From assembly GCF_022201045.2 (NCBI RefSeq), contig NC_068558.1:3286001-3350000 (forward strand): 64,000 bases of DNA, read 5' to 3'. The notes beneath the pieces were generated by a model. That model saw only the letters and a program-made list of their open reading frames with translations, searched no databases and was not told the DNA's origin. Source of the stretch: Citrus sinensis (taxonomy: Eukaryota > Streptophyta > Magnoliopsida > Sapindales > Rutaceae). The position numbers were made by a program, and so were the translations under genes. Positions 46,801 to 60,461 of the stretch are shown here, piece after piece (position 1 is the stretch's first letter; each line of letters starts with the position of its first letter).

Positions 46801-49800
46801 GGTCCACTGATGGCTGTTGACTCCGAGCTCTGATCTCCAGCGGCAACACTGCCTTCATAAGCAGCAGGATTTTCAGTTCCAGTGGCGTGATTTTTCCCTA
46901 CATGTACAGATCCAGTAGCAGCTTCACCAGAATTAGCATTAACAGCTTGTGATGTATTCTTCTGCTGCTCCTTACTGGAAGCAGACATCAGATCATATCT
47001 TCCATCTGAAGCACGCGCCTTTGCATTTAAACCCTCAATCTTCTGAATCAGACTGGAATCTTTGGGTCCAGCTGGGATCTCTGGGGAAGCATTTGCCACA
47101 TTTTCCAGCTTCTTCACAGAAAGGTCATCCACTGCCTTTGCATTTCCCATATTTTTTGGAGATTTAACTTTGACATGCACAGATGAACAACCTCGCTCAT
47201 GGTCAGACACCCGATAGGATACTTCTTCACCAAATGCCTTTCTTTTTAAACCCATCTGTTCATCCTTTTTATAATCTTCTCTCCAATCATCATCCCCTGA
47301 CAACAGTTTCTGTTGGTCACCCTTCTCAACATGTGATGCAATGGCCGTTACAGTTTCTTCCCACTTCTGTTCTTTGTCCTTCCCCTCCCAACCATCTTGT
47401 TGCTTCAAAAGAACTCTATACGGTCCTCGAGCATCAAGATAAGGACCAGATTCCACTTGTTCTGAAGCCAATGCTTTGACATTAGGACCACATGCACTGG
47501 ATCTGCCATGGGAATTGCCAGCATCATGAGCACTTTGGCCTGAGTATCTGTTATAAGAATGGGGGCCAGCCGCCATTCCCATAAATGGTACATCTCGTTC
47601 GTTGGAATTACGATAGCCCATTGGAGGCCCATAGTAGCCCTCATAGGCTACACGACCAGGATAAAAGCCAGGCCTCATAGGCATACCCGGGCGCATATAA
47701 GCATCAGGCATAGGAGGTCTGTACATATCTCCATTTTTGGGATGGTGTGCCCTTGGTCCGGCTCCTGGTGGAGGAACTGGCTGTGGATTACCAAGAGCAT
47801 TAGCTGGAATCTGGGGACGATAAAAATGAAATGGTTCCATAGGGAAGCCCCCAGGAGGAACTGGGGACCCAAATGGAGGACCTGGAGGGCCCCCTGGAGG
47901 TCCTCTATACCAAACACCTCCTGGATGATTATTTATTGGAGGACCATGCCAAGCCTCGTAATGCTGATGGGGAATACCAGCATTTGGGTATGGATGGGGT
48001 CCTTGGGGGTCTGCTTGCCACTTCTCCATACTAGGCCTAACTCCATCTTCACCATACGGATTATTGTCCCTTTTCCAGGTATTTGCAACTTCACTCTTCA
48101 AGTTTACATTTAAAGAAACATCACCTGAAATATGGACAAAAATGTGCATACCTTCTAATGTTAAAGAGAAATCCACCCATAAAACACACATCAACATCAT
48201 GAGAGAAGAAGATATCATCCTCATTCAAACAATCAAATTGAGTTCATGCATACAAACCAGCTATAGAGGTTCCAATCCTATCTTTTTCTGGCACTACTCC
48301 ACCAGAGGATGAGTCAGGCCAACTGTGAGAACCAAGGTCTGCAATTAAACATTTGATCAAGCAATCAAAAATTTGCAAAAGATGCATCTCTGAATATACA
48401 TACCTTAAGCTTTTATTTCAGGTTCCTGATGAACAACCATACGACTTTTGACATCAATGGATTATGCAAGGAATAACCAAACCAGCAAAAGGTTCACTAA
48501 AACTTTTATAATAAAACAAAATGCTTAAAAATCCTTTTTACATAAAAAAGGAAAAAGAAAAGCTAAAAGTTCTTAAATCTTAAAATTGAATGTATAACTG
48601 GAACAAAAAAGACAAACAAAAATATAATGTGGAAAACAATAACAGGTATAAACAACTGCATGAAAATGCTTACCCCACATATATCACAAGCACAAAAACA
48701 AAACTATAAACAGCATAATAAATTTATTACCAACAAAAATAATCAGCACTGTTGTTAGTTAAAGGAGATTTCCCTCAATAATACCAAGCCATCATCCCAC
48801 ACAATGACACATCTCCACATCCCTTCAAACCCAAGTAGAGACCTCATTTCAATAAGAAAAATTACTGGGTATCAACTGATCAATAAATGTAAAGGGATAT
48901 ATGAACTCAGACCTACAAACGTAATCAAACTATAAAGAACAGAACCATAAAACAAGATGTAAGAACCTTTCCAGAAAATTTGCCCCAATCATATTCATAC
49001 AGAAAACCAAACTTCAAAGATGGATATATATATAAGAGATTAATGAGAAGGCAACCTTGTGACTCCATGTTCTTTCCAGAATTATCTTTTTCTGAACCAA
49101 GTGTAGGAAAATCTCCAGAGGCCAGCGAAAACCCATCATTCTTGGAGGATGCAACCCCCTGCACGTGTAAGAATGAATAACTAGCATAAGTCAGGAACGT
49201 GGGGAAAAAGGCTGTTACAGGTCAGACAATAGAAGAGTGACCATGGATTGATGGCTTCTTTATTTATTTTTATTCACAAGGAAAGAGTCACACACCAAGT
49301 AACTGAAAGTTTAATGTAACTATTAGGCTTCTCTAACAGTTAAATATATGCGTCCGCATTCGAAATAATAAAACGTTTTACATGATTTATTAGAAACTAA
49401 GAAACAGGAAATCATAGTAAACTATGCAAGATATATCATATTGGATCAAGATATATCATTTTATTGGATCAGATATTAATATCATACAAAGATTAGTTAC
49501 AGATCTGATCAGGGAAATACTTCTAAGCCACAATTTTCAGGGATAAGATTAAGCTACTAATATACATTGCTGCCTCGCTTTTTTCTTTTAGATAGGAAAA
49601 TTAAAAAGTTTTGCGGACATTTCCTTTTTCCATAATATTTCAAGAAGCATTGGAATAACATACAGTCAACAATCACTAACAGCAGCATACAGAAAAATCA
49701 ATTGACCATGAAATACAATATTTGATAATTAACATTGGTAAATGCAAAATCACTCTTCTTGTAGAATCATCCCAAGACCAAAAACAAAATGATATGCCAA

Positions 49801-51479
49801 ATTGTGCATCATCAGATGTTGAATCAGATATTCTTATCAGCAAAAGCCACTGAAAGGAATTTTACTTATAAATGCTAATCAATAAGCATGGTATTTTATA
49901 ATTATGTACTGGAGCATATTCTCAAACAAAAACAATTAGCAAAAAGAATCATTCAAAAGTTCAACATTCTACATGAATTTCACATTTTTTCACCTCATGA
50001 TGATTACAATGACTTAATAAACCACATGGCCATACCAATTTTTCTGCCGTCCCAGCCATACCCCAAGGCCCTGAATTCTCAGACAATGGTTCGGCAAACC
50101 GAGACAACTGTGAGCTACCAGGTCTTGTTTCAGCACTTCGAGGACGCAATGATGCAGCTGATGTCTGACTTGATGTCAATGCACCAGAAGCTGATGATGG
50201 TCTAGAATTTGAACTCCATGCATTAGCAATAGGTTCATGGGCTCTATCACTACTCCCAGTTGATGGTCGAGTGCCACTACCACCAGATGAAGGGCGGCCG
50301 CTAAGATGGCTTGGTGAGCCGGTACTGCCATCAGCTTTGGGAGACAATGTTGAGGAGCCCCATGGATTTGATGCAGAAGAAGATGACCTACTTCCCCAGC
50401 TAACGGTACCCCTATCAAGCACCGGAAAAATTATTATTATCATTTATATATAAGAAATTATGAATTTATCCAAGTGCCACATTGGCATTTATACACTGGA
50501 AGTATCAAGTGGTCTTAAATGATATGAATGAATAAACAAGATAGGATAGAGCCCGGAGGGGGAGGGAGGGAGGGAGAGAGAGATACTACTCACTTGGGCA
50601 CAATTTCCACATTAGGGTCAAGTCCATGATTTTCTAACCTTGAAACAGCAGAGAAAAAACATAAACTTTAAGAAAGCGCAACACAATCACCAAAATATGT
50701 TATAAGTTAGAAATAAGACAGAACAGAAAAATAATTGCAAAAGTATCAGTAAAATGAATTACTTTTGGCTGGGTAGGTTAATTGGTTTTGGAACAGCGAC
50801 TTTCCCCAGAACAGTCATGCCACCTCTTCTTACAGAGGCCCACCTGCAAAAATTTTACAATTAGATTACACATCTTTTTTCTAAAAATAACAACAACTAC
50901 AACTAAAAAAGCTCTGAAAATAGACACAAGCTTGTAGGAGTACACACCAAGCAGGTCTCTTTTACTTCACAAGGATGAAAATAAATTCAACAATATTTCA
51001 CTTACGATAAAATTGCATGCCAGACCAAAATTCAATTAAGGCACAACAGAGAAAAATAGCGGTTAATTAGTCCGACTCTCTAACTATTCTTACTGCATTT
51101 GTGTAAAAAATTATGAGATGCAAAAGAAAGAAAACTAGCATGCTCTTAACATTCCTGTGAACTGAAAATTCCTTTTTCTGGCTTCTATTTCTCTAGCGAT
51201 GTAAAGTCTTCATAAAAAACTTTGCCAGGTATTTTTAATCTCCAATGATATTCCGAAAGAATCAAGTGCCAAATAAGGCTTTATGTTTGTCACAGCAATG
51301 GCAGCTACCAAGCAATGGGAAGTCAGTAAAGAGTTACAATTAATCTAGACTGCAACAGCATTCAACTTTGACATGCAACTAGGACCTTGATGACCGTATT
51401 TTAGTATTTGGGGGAATTTATTCCTTAATTAAGCTTATATAGTGTACCTTCGCTCTCCAGTCATCATACTTGAAGACAT
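43803..51479 (-). CDS. MOS1: MODIFIER OF SNC1 homologue, BAT2/PRRC2-like protein
   Basis: MOS1 is a large nuclear protein with an N-terminal BAT2 domain; in Arabidopsis it modulates expression of the immune receptor gene SNC1 and flowering genes. Nine coding exons on the minus strand: 51479-51448, 50843-50763, 50638-50594, 50411-50036, 49158-49056, 48338-48258, 48124-46789, 46707-46443, 46361-43803. They give 1625 residues, longer than the roughly 1400 I recall for Arabidopsis. The N terminus has the BAT2 pattern: RRWASVRRGGMTVLGKVAVP, KPINLPSQ, LENHGLDPNVEIVPKGT and SWGSRSSSSASNPWG. A FPTLG motif follows, then a Pro/Gly/Tyr-rich part (exon 7), a charged coiled-coil-like segment (KELAKQRAKQRQEEEEERARD) and a low-complexity C terminus with RG-rich sequences. 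The exon 8 acceptor is at 46708; using the AG at 46720 would break the frame. Exon 1 is preceded by a likely leader intron, with the leader near 52.5 kb. Confidence 0.92.
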
Positions 51480-52671
51480 GGTTCAACCGTCTTTGCAAGG
51501 TCATTCAATCAAATCTGAAGCAATCTGGGAAAAGGATGGCAGATTAAATCAATCACTAAACATAATGCAATTAGAAAATACAGTTTTGGGGAAAATATGA
51601 ATCAGTCCACCGTAAAAAAAATGTAAACTCCTTGAGAAGCAGCATCCCCCATTTCCAAGGTAAAATAAAGGTACCACATATTAAAGAATCTCAAAATACT
51701 CTACGTTCACCCAGCCTTCTAAATATAGACATTTTAACATGCAAATGTACATATATGAAGAGCAAATGATCACCATCAAATTGTTGTTCGTCATATTCAG
51801 CACCAATTACAATACCCACAAACATGTGTTATGCATTGATTAAATTAAGCATGGAAAGTAACCGCACAAACAACTACCATGTCATTTATGTTTTGGCATG
51901 CTAAAATCCATGTAAAACTAGTTTGACAACTAGTATAAAAACTAAGGTTGAAATTCAACTCATAAAACCTCGTGGATTGCATAAACAGTCCATATCCTCT
52001 TCTTTTTCAGTAATAGCATAAATAACATAAAATAAATAAAGAAAATACCTAATTTAACTAAAATTGAAAGGCAATTCTATCCTTCACTTAAAAGGCAATA
52101 GACATCATTGTGCATGATAAACTTAATCAAAATTTATGCTGGATTTTGCACAATTTTTTTTTATCATCTACAAACTCAAGAAAATCCACACACTAACCAA
52201 TCCAATTAAATTACCAAACAAATTAAACCTCCAGGATTAATTTCTCGCATGAAAATAAAAATCCCCAAATCTCATCATAAAAAAAGTAACAAGGCCAAAA
52301 ACATTTCGTGGCATAATTGATAGTGGATAGTTGCTAAGGTTCCATAGGATATATAATTACGTTCTGCCTTGGAAAGAAAAAGGGAGGGGGGGTGTTAAAG
52401 AAACAAAGAAAAAGTACTGACACTGTAAGTTATTATGGAAATAAATTTCTGAAGAGACGGACTTGCCTGAGACGGGATAATACAAGAGTTTTTTATGGTG
52501 AATAATTCGGTGCGTTTCGAGGAAACCCTAGAGAAAGAAAGAATATGAGAGAGCGCGGGTAGGGAGATCGAAGAGTCACGGGAGTTGAGTGATCGCAACG
52601 GAAATAGGTTGAGTGGAGGGAGATCTGTAAAGAGTGAAAGCAACGGATTACAGTGTGGTGATTTTCAGATC

Positions 52672-52709
<38 letters not shown>

Positions 52710-53643
52710 CCCAGAGAAGGAGAAAGAAGAGAGCTGGAAACGTAGCGGGTTGCTCCTAGTTTTTAATACAATGCTTTCTCTCAAAAAAATAAAAATAAAA
52801 ATAAAAATTATTATTATTATTACCCGTGAAAAGGGAAAGAGAAAAAATTAAAAATTAAATTCCTCCACCAGTCTAATTTTTTTTTAAAATTTTTTACTAT
52901 TCATAACTTAAATAAATAGAAATTAGGTTTTTTATTTTCATAATTAATCATAAATGTACTTTATTTCGAGTTAAAAAAATAAATGTGAATAATAGAGAGT
53001 GAGGTTCTCTCCTATCAAAATCTTAATTTTAAAATAATTTATTTTTTTCCTTTTTTCAAAATGTAATTTAATTCTTTATTCCGACCATAATGCGATTTTT
53101 TTCCAGATTTAGTTATTTTCTTTGCCCTTTCGAATTTAATTAAAAATTGATATTAAAAATATAAATAATTAATTTTGTCCAAAAGCTTATTTAAAATTAA
53201 AGGTTCATTTTCTAAAAATAATAATGTTAACCGACGTAATTCTTAAATATTAATTTTGGTTAACTGACTGGCCAGCCGGGCCACCTTGGTCCTTGGCTTC
53301 TTTCAAGTTTCAACAGCACAAATATAAAGCTCTAGATTTCATATGTCAATTGTGTGCGGCACTGACTGTGATCTCTCGCTCCATTCAGAGGGGTAGAGAG
53401 AGGACGCCGTGATTGGCCGGGCTCTGGTGCGACAGAAGCAAGGTACATTTGGGTTCGATAAGCATTTGTTTGACTCATGATCTCAATTTAACAATTTTTG
53501 CTGCTTCAATACAGTCCAAGAATCGACAATTGATAATATGATCTGGGTTTATGCCTTTCTGAAATTTCCTGCTTGATCGATTTATTCAGTAGCATCTGTA
53601 AATTGTACCAGTTGGAATTTTTGTTAAAGCTGATATTTGAATC
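51480..53643. promoter_or_regulatory. Divergent 5' region between MOS1 and the apyrase gene
   Basis: The left part is the probable MOS1 leader intron. A leader exon seems to end near 52468, where the minus strand reads TCTCAG|GCAAGTC, a possible GC-type donor. A GA microsatellite lies at 52677-52706 within or next to that leader. The stretch 52780-53330 is AT-rich. The apyrase leader probably begins near 53400. The roughly 0.7-0.9 kb between the two leaders likely holds both promoters. Exact start sites cannot be read from the sequence. Confidence 0.45.
52677..52706. repeat. (GA)n microsatellite in the MOS1 leader/promoter
   Basis: An AG dinucleotide run of about 15 units. On the MOS1 coding strand it is a CT repeat. 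CT-rich tracts near plant start sites are common and may bind GAGA-type BBR/BPC factors; that role is inferred. Confidence 0.9.
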
Positions 53644-56260
53644 ATGGAATCGGAACCCAAATCCCCTTCAAAACAGAAACTCTCAATCACTGAATTCTCT
53701 TTATTTAAATGGGTATTTAAATTTTGTACAGTTGTATTAGCTGTAGTTTTGTTAATTGTTGGTGTTTATTGTGTGTTTGAAAAAGGGAGGGCTTATAATG
53801 TAGTAAGTGGGTCGTACTATACTGTTGTTGTAGATTGTGGAAGCACTGGAACACGAGTGAACGTGTATGAGTGGAAAAAGAGAGGTGTAGAAAGTGAGAA
53901 TTTGCCAGTTTTGGTTGGTACTTATCCAGATAACTCGACCAAGAGTTTGCTTCGGAAAAGTTCTTGCCAGTACCATTGTCTGCAGACTGAGCCTGGTTTA
54001 GATAAGCTAGTCGGTAATGCTTCAGGAATAAGGGCGTCTTTGGAGCCATTGATTTTGTGGGCAGAATGGTTGGTACCTCTTGAGAGACAAGAAGAGACTC
54101 CTATATTTGTTCTGGCTACTGCTGGACTAAGAAGGTTGACTGTTGAGGATGCCAGATGGGTTTTGGATGATGTGGAAGCTGTTGTAAAGGAACACTCATT
54201 TATGTATGAAAAAAGTTGGATAAGGGTTTTGAGTGGGAAAGAGGAAGCTTACTATGGCTGGGTTGCTTTGAATTATAAAATGGGGAGTCTTGGAAATTCA
54301 TCAATTACTCCAACCTTGGGGCTTCTTGATCTGGGAGGTTCATCCCTGCAGATTGTGATGGAAGATGATGGCACAGGAAATGATGAGCACTTAATAAGAT
54401 CAGAGATTGGCTCTATTGAACATCGGGTATTAGCATACTCTCTACAGGAGTTTGGTTTGAATGCAGCATTTGATAGGGCAGTTGCTATGCTCAGCCAAGT
54501 GCAGATGCCCAGAGAAGGTGCAGGGGACAGACTTGAAATCAGGCATCCTTGTCTCAGTTCTGAACTTTTGCAAAATTATACTTGCAATGGTTGTGTTGGA
54601 CAAAATGTTGCTGATAGAAAATTGAGTAAAGTGAAGAAGACTGCATTCACTTCTACTTATCTGGCTGGAGAGCCAAATTGGGACAATTGCAAGGGGATTG
54701 CCAGGGCTGTTGCCATCAACTCAAGCAATTTAGATTGGTCACTGCCTACGGGGGATGTAAACTGCAAAGCCAGCTTGTCGTCTTCTGACAGTAAGTTTCA
54801 AGCATCGCATTATTTTAATTCTGCAATCACTTGTTGCAACCTTAATGTCTTTGTCAATACACGAAAGCTTTTCAATATTCCTTTGATAAGCTTAGAAATG
54901 CATTTCTAAATAGAACATAGTTATATTTGCTAAGGTACCTTCTCTAGGGTCCGTAGATATGCATACTCTGCCCTTGATAAGAATATACTTCTGATTGGAA
55001 CTCCAAAAGCAGAAGTGCAACTTTTACAATGTTCTCCGACTTATTTTCTTCCCTATCATGTCTGCATTGCCACCATGAAATCCAAGTCAGAGGTCGATAG
55101 AGTAATCTTGAGCCAAAACATTTTTGTGACTCAGTCGTTGACTGTAATCAATGGATTAAATTTTTGTCCCAGATTTGCTTTCTGAATCAGTTATGTCTTG
55201 TTTGTTATCAGAAACAGAAAATTGTATTAATGATGTGGAGTCATAACAAAGAGTGGACCAGCTGTCCACTAAGAAAGCAAAAGAATGAAAACTTTTTTGT
55301 GCTATACAAAATATACCAATCATCCCCTCGACAATACTAGACCAGCCTATACACCTATCTCAAAACACGCTCCCAGCTTAGAAGATGAATGAAGAAAGAA
55401 GATGAATCTTGGAACTCCTTAGAAACTAAAGCCCGCAGACCACAGCAAAGCTGGAAGATGGGACTTTATCCCACAATTCTTTAATGTTATGCGCATTTTT
55501 CCCTTCTAAAAATATGAAGATATCTTTCCTGCCATGTTACCCTAAACAGAGCTGCCACAGCATGGTTCCTGAATCATTTCTGTCTTTGTCCCCAGTAGAT
55601 CATTTTATACATTAGTTGTGTCCGTAAGATAATTGCTTTCGTTTATATTTTTATTTTTCTACTGGTAGGATGAGAAGGATTTCATCCCTGATAGCTTCCA
55701 TACTTGTTTATGCAGGCAGAAAGATACTTAATTCGACAGCTGTCAACCACCAAACTGAGCGCTTTCATGCTTTATCAGGATTTTTTGTTGTCTACAACAA
55801 ACTAAACTTGAGTTCAGGAGCCAATTTGACAAGAATTTTGGACAGAGGCCAGCAGTTATGTTCAAGATCATGGATTGATTTGAAGAAAGCCACCGGACAC
55901 CAAAATTATACCGGACAATATTGTTTTCAGGTGCCTTATATGACATCACTCATTCAGGAAGCTCTGTGTCTTGGTGATGCTGAGATTATATTTGGTCCTG
56001 CGGATCTTTCTTGGACGTTAGGTGCTGTGCTGGTTGAGGGGAAATATTTATGGCAAAGCAGTACCAGAGCTCAAACATCCTTTTCACTTCTCAAGAACAC
56101 GGGGCTCATGTCATCTCCCATTTTTGTTTTTGTTTTCCTACTCTTTCTTCTATTTATTGTATATTGTGGTCAAATCAAGCTGCCTATGCCAGGCAGGAAG
56201 GGTCCTGCTGTTGTGGCATCTTTGCCATCTTATATTCATCCAAAACGACGGCCTAACTAA
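53644..56260 (+). CDS. Apyrase (GDA1/CD39 nucleoside phosphatase), APY6-like
   Basis: Apyrases hydrolyse nucleoside tri- and diphosphates, in plants mainly in the endomembrane lumen or outside the cell. Two exons, 53644-54790 and 55716-56260, joined in phase 1 at GACA|GC, give 563 residues. A membrane anchor spans about 24-44 and a second lies at about 516-534, the double-anchored layout of membrane NTPDases. All apyrase conserved regions are present: ACR1 DCGSTGTR (64-71), ACR2 ATAGLR (from 158), ACR3 GKEEAYYGWVALNY (from 198, with the catalytic Glu), ACR4 GLLDLGGSS (from 226) and ACR5 RFHALSGFFVVYN (from 398). Length and termini fit plant APY6/APY7-type enzymes, and the short N terminus favours APY6. 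Reading through the intron would stop at 54907-54909 and lose ACR5 and the second anchor. Confidence 0.93.
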
Positions 56261-57206
56261 TATTTTTTGGCAACAGAAACATAGAATTAAGTGAGCTAGT
56301 GAGTATACCATTGTTATACTTTTTTTTACTTCAATTCCTTCATTCTTTTCGATCAGACAATTTTTTGATAAAGAAAGTGTTGTACTCGTTGCATGTATTT
56401 CTGGTAGTGATAATCAATTTGGTCGGATGGGTTTGAGCTGCAAGAATGATTGCATATTTGTTGTTCCAAACTTTGATGTGACTCACATCATGTGAGAAGT
56501 CGATCACTCCATCCTCTTTTTGTCTTTCCAACCTTCCATCCAGTGGTGTGAACTTTGATGAGAAAGGTGATTATTATGATAATGAGATTACATAAAAAAA
56601 ATGTTTGGTATACGTCAAGTAGAATGGGCTTGTTTGGATTCTTGATCTAAAGTCCTTATCTTTTTTCCCCTTTTTTTTTCTAAACGATTTAAAATCTTCC
56701 TTAATGTTATCTAATATGACATATTGACATTTAACTGCACCCTGCTTGTTCTTCGACATGGCAGTTGAAACTTTTGCTAAAGCTCTGCCAAACCCATTGC
56801 TACGAGCATCATCAAGTTTTAGCTTTGAAGCAAAGTGGAGCAGGAGAGGGAATGTTGATGAACATGCAGTTGGCAAGTGACACCTAGGTAAGTGCTTCCA
56901 GCATGTAAAGAATAATCAAGAGAACTGGAAATCAACATCAAATGTTGATATGATATCAACATAGAAGAAGACAAGTGTCTACAAATAAACGATGCGATTA
57001 CTAATAATCTTCACCATAAGCATCAAGGTTTCAGAGAAACCAAGTAGTAAGTACCATCTATATTTTACACAGACTTTGATTATATATACAATATAGATAG
57101 ATAGAACTTAGAACACATTCAATCTAGTTTAGCTCAATCTTCATGCATGCACATATGACCAGAAACCAACCCAGTCAGCCCACTTATTCTGCAGTACTTC
57201 TTCAAT
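56261..57206. other. Intergenic spacer between convergent genes
   Basis: It holds the 3' UTR of the apyrase gene on the left and that of the SOUL gene on the right. Short frames on the minus strand at 56340-56876 show no recognisable domain. Nothing else is supported. Confidence 0.5.
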
Positions 57207-58224
57207 TTAATATGAAGCTACAGCACCGGGTTTGCAGCTGTTTATTCCAGAAACATCAATATCCACCCAGATCTCATTTACACGACCAATGAACTGCAAT
57301 GGAGGACTATACTGTGCAACCGAGTAAGCATAACCGCTATCTGAAGAAGTAGAGTTAGCCCAAGGAGACCTCCTCAAGCTGAAGGAAAGGTTATCTGCCT
57401 CTTTCACGATGACTTCATCAATTGCAAATCCAGAAAACTTCCTGACAGCAACACAGTGACTGTCCCATTCAAAGGGATTCAGATGAATTTCTGGTAAGGG
57501 CGTTGGAGGATCAGATTGGAACTTGTCAGGCAAGTACAAAGTCACAACATAGGCATACGAGTGAAGAGGACCAGCTCCTGGAACTAAGCTTGTAACAATA
57601 GGAGAGGTCATTGCAATCCGAGAGTTGTTTAGATTGGCACCTTGAATGTATTGGAACAACCTGCAAAAGCAACAATAAAGAACATCATGGTCGTGCTAAA
57701 TTGCCAATACAACAAAAAGTGCTAGACCGACGGTAACTGTTGTGCTTGTATTTAATTTTGAAAAACACGTGCATTTGACAGCTATTTACTAATCTTTATT
57801 AGTCACCTATCCCGCTTATTAGACTTGATGGCCGCTGATTCTATTTCAAAGCAGGTGTTATAAATCAACCAAACACAAATTGCTTTGGTCATAATTGTAT
57901 AAGATGAAATCAAAACTTGCAGCTTTTCTATTATAATTGAGAGAATTCAGACAAAATTGATCTCCAATGATAATAACATTTAAAATTAAACTCGAAATAT
58001 ACCAAATAGGAGGTGGGGTACCTGTGGAAGCCGAGTAAGGTGGCTTTGGCAAAGGAGAGTTCTTCACGAACACAGGCAGACATCCACGTGGACTGACTAT
58101 AAAGTCTGACTTCGAAATCCGATTCTTCGTGTACAACCGCGTACTGCGGCGACTCGATCGCCTTACATAGTACCACCATACACAGAAGAGTCGCCAGCTT
58201 CATTAACTTACTCGCTCCCTCCAT
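57207..58224 (-). CDS. SOUL haem-binding family protein with signal peptide
   Basis: SOUL/HBP22-type proteins bind haem or porphyrins. Two exons on the minus strand, 58224-58022 and 57660-57207, joined in phase 2 (CACAG|GTTG), give 218 residues. The N terminus MEGASKLMKLATLLCMVVLCKA looks like a signal peptide, so a secreted or endomembrane location is likely. Typical family blocks follow: ESPQYAVVHEESDFEVRLY, LLGFHRLFQYIQGAN, IAMTSPIVTSLVPG, and near the end NEIWVDIDVSG. It resembles Arabidopsis At1g17100 (HBP family) in length and order. Start choice: ATG at 58224 is the first in-frame Met after the leader. Confidence 0.92.
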
Positions 58225-59975
58225 TGTTGACCCCTCTCTCAAATCTCATTTCTCAAAAATCATACAGTACTCGAAAAGCCTCGAAACTAATAAATCTATT
58301 GGACCAGCTTCATTAACTTAACTCAGCCCAAAACAAAAAAACAGAATGGGTGTAATTTTACGGGTTTGTCCTCCTTTTCATAAGTCATTATCTTTGAGTA
58401 CGTACGCATTACTACTATGGGTTAAAATTGTAATCAACGTTACGATAATGACATCTTCTCGAACTTTTGCCACGTGGGGGCTTACGGGCCCCATAGTTTT
58501 GTTTAACTTATATTTTCTGTTTTGTAAACAGTAGTAAAAAAGTAGTGGGATCTGCACGAGGAGCTTTGTATAAACTATAGGTTACACAAACTGTAACTTA
58601 ATAGAACCCATTAATTTTTAGATGTTGTACGGCACTCAAAAAATGTCTTTCTTTTTTTTTTTATTTAAAACCTTATTTTTTTAATAAAAATGTATATCAT
58701 CAGAGAGCAATGATATATATATATATATATATATATGATGGAAAGTTTGTGTGTTAAAATTCAAATAATTTGACACTTAATTTTAATTTATTCGTATTTA
58801 TGAAATTATCACAGTAATAAATAGTATGAACATCACTTATTAACCGATAGATGACAAATTTATTAAATAATTTGACGTTCGATATTCATTACTCATTATC
58901 GGAAGATTAGTTATCAAATTATTTCAAAGGACAAACAATTCATCTTATTTTTATTTATTTTTCCTTTTTTAAAAATTCTTCATGGTTGTCATGATTAAAA
59001 TTACAAAACAACGGTTTGATTTGCAGGCCGCCAAGATGCCTCCATCATTCAACTAAATCATGTCATTACGTGAACAATGAAGTCTTTGATAAATTATGGC
59101 CAATTTAGTACTGTTGTGGGTTACTATAGTTACAAAGAATTTGGTAGATATTTATAGTTGTCTCTTTAAGAACCTATTTGAAATTACTTTTGAGAGTTTC
59201 AAAATTGATTTTGAAAAATTAAAAATTAATTTTAATATTTGGTAATTTTTTTAAAAAAATCACTTTGACAAAGAGTTTTGAAAAAAGGGAAGGGATAATT
59301 TTTAAAATTTTGATTTTAAGAATTAGTTTTATGTTTAATACAATTCCATATATATTCTCATATATTTGATAAATATAGTATTATCATTATTAATTAAGAA
59401 ATATATTCATTTACTTTAAAGAGATTATTATTATTATTAGAGATCATTATAATTACCACTTATATTGAGATAAAACTTTCATCACCTTTCTGATTTAGAG
59501 CCTCGAGATCTGATCTTTTTGGTTTGGCATCTAAGTTGTAGGAGTACTGATTGATGAACATTTGAGATAATTGCTTTAAAGAGATTAATTATTTTTGCCA
59601 CTTGTATTGAGATAAAAATAAAATAAAATAAAATAAAATAAAAAATATTTATTTTAGTTATCAATTATTATATAAATGTTTATAAGTATGTAAATAAATT
59701 TTATTCAACATTATATCTAATTTTTTTCATTTATATTCTTACAGCAGTTTAATAGTAAGATTTATCAAACACATACTACTGCTTTTAAAACTCATAACAC
59801 TTTTAAAAATAAAATTTATCAAACATTAAACTGATTCTCTTCACAGCTGATTATTTCTAGAATATAGCTAACAATAATTATTTTAAAAGTTACAGTATTA
59901 TCAAACGATTATAAGTCAAATTGAATCTATTTAACTGTTGTTTAATGAAAAACTTATAATACATTACTAGTTTTG

Positions 59976-59978
<3 letters not shown>

Positions 59979-60054
<76 letters not shown>
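59979..60054. repeat. (TA)38 microsatellite
   Basis: A pure TA run of 76 bases. It is self-complementary and could extrude a hairpin, and its length is probably polymorphic. Sequencing length accuracy is uncertain for such runs. Confidence 0.95.
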
Positions 60055-60060
<6 letters not shown>

Positions 60061-60428
60061 CAAACACAATATATTTTTATACAACATTCAGGATTTTTTT
60101 TTCAACGGTCGTGGCTTAAAATAAATTATATTATCATCCATCACTTTGTTTCTTTTGGTGTTCATTATTTGAATTTTTGCTAAGGAGTTTGTTTGAATAA
60201 CATCTTTTATATTAATAATTCAAAATTTCATATTTGGTATCCTACAGTTTATTTGTTATTATCATATTGACGGGAAAGCACAATAAGCGAAAGCTCACGC
60301 GACATGGGTTAAAATCATATATCTGAACCTAAGAATGGAAAGCGCCATTGGTACAAAAAGGAAGATTATTTGGGGTATTCTAAAACCGTAAAGAGTGAAA
60401 AATTAATATCAACAACTGAATATTAAAA

Positions 60429-60461
60429 GAAGAAGAAGAAGAAGAAGAAGAAGAAGAAGAA
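60429..60461. repeat. (GAA)11 microsatellite
   Basis: Eleven GAA units in an uninterrupted run, lying in intergenic sequence upstream of the U2 gene. Confidence 0.95.

Noticed and set aside
46770-48224. Separate 484-residue Pro/Gly-rich protein
   Set aside because: It is exon 7 of MOS1 extended into the flanking introns. Donor and acceptor phases match its neighbours.
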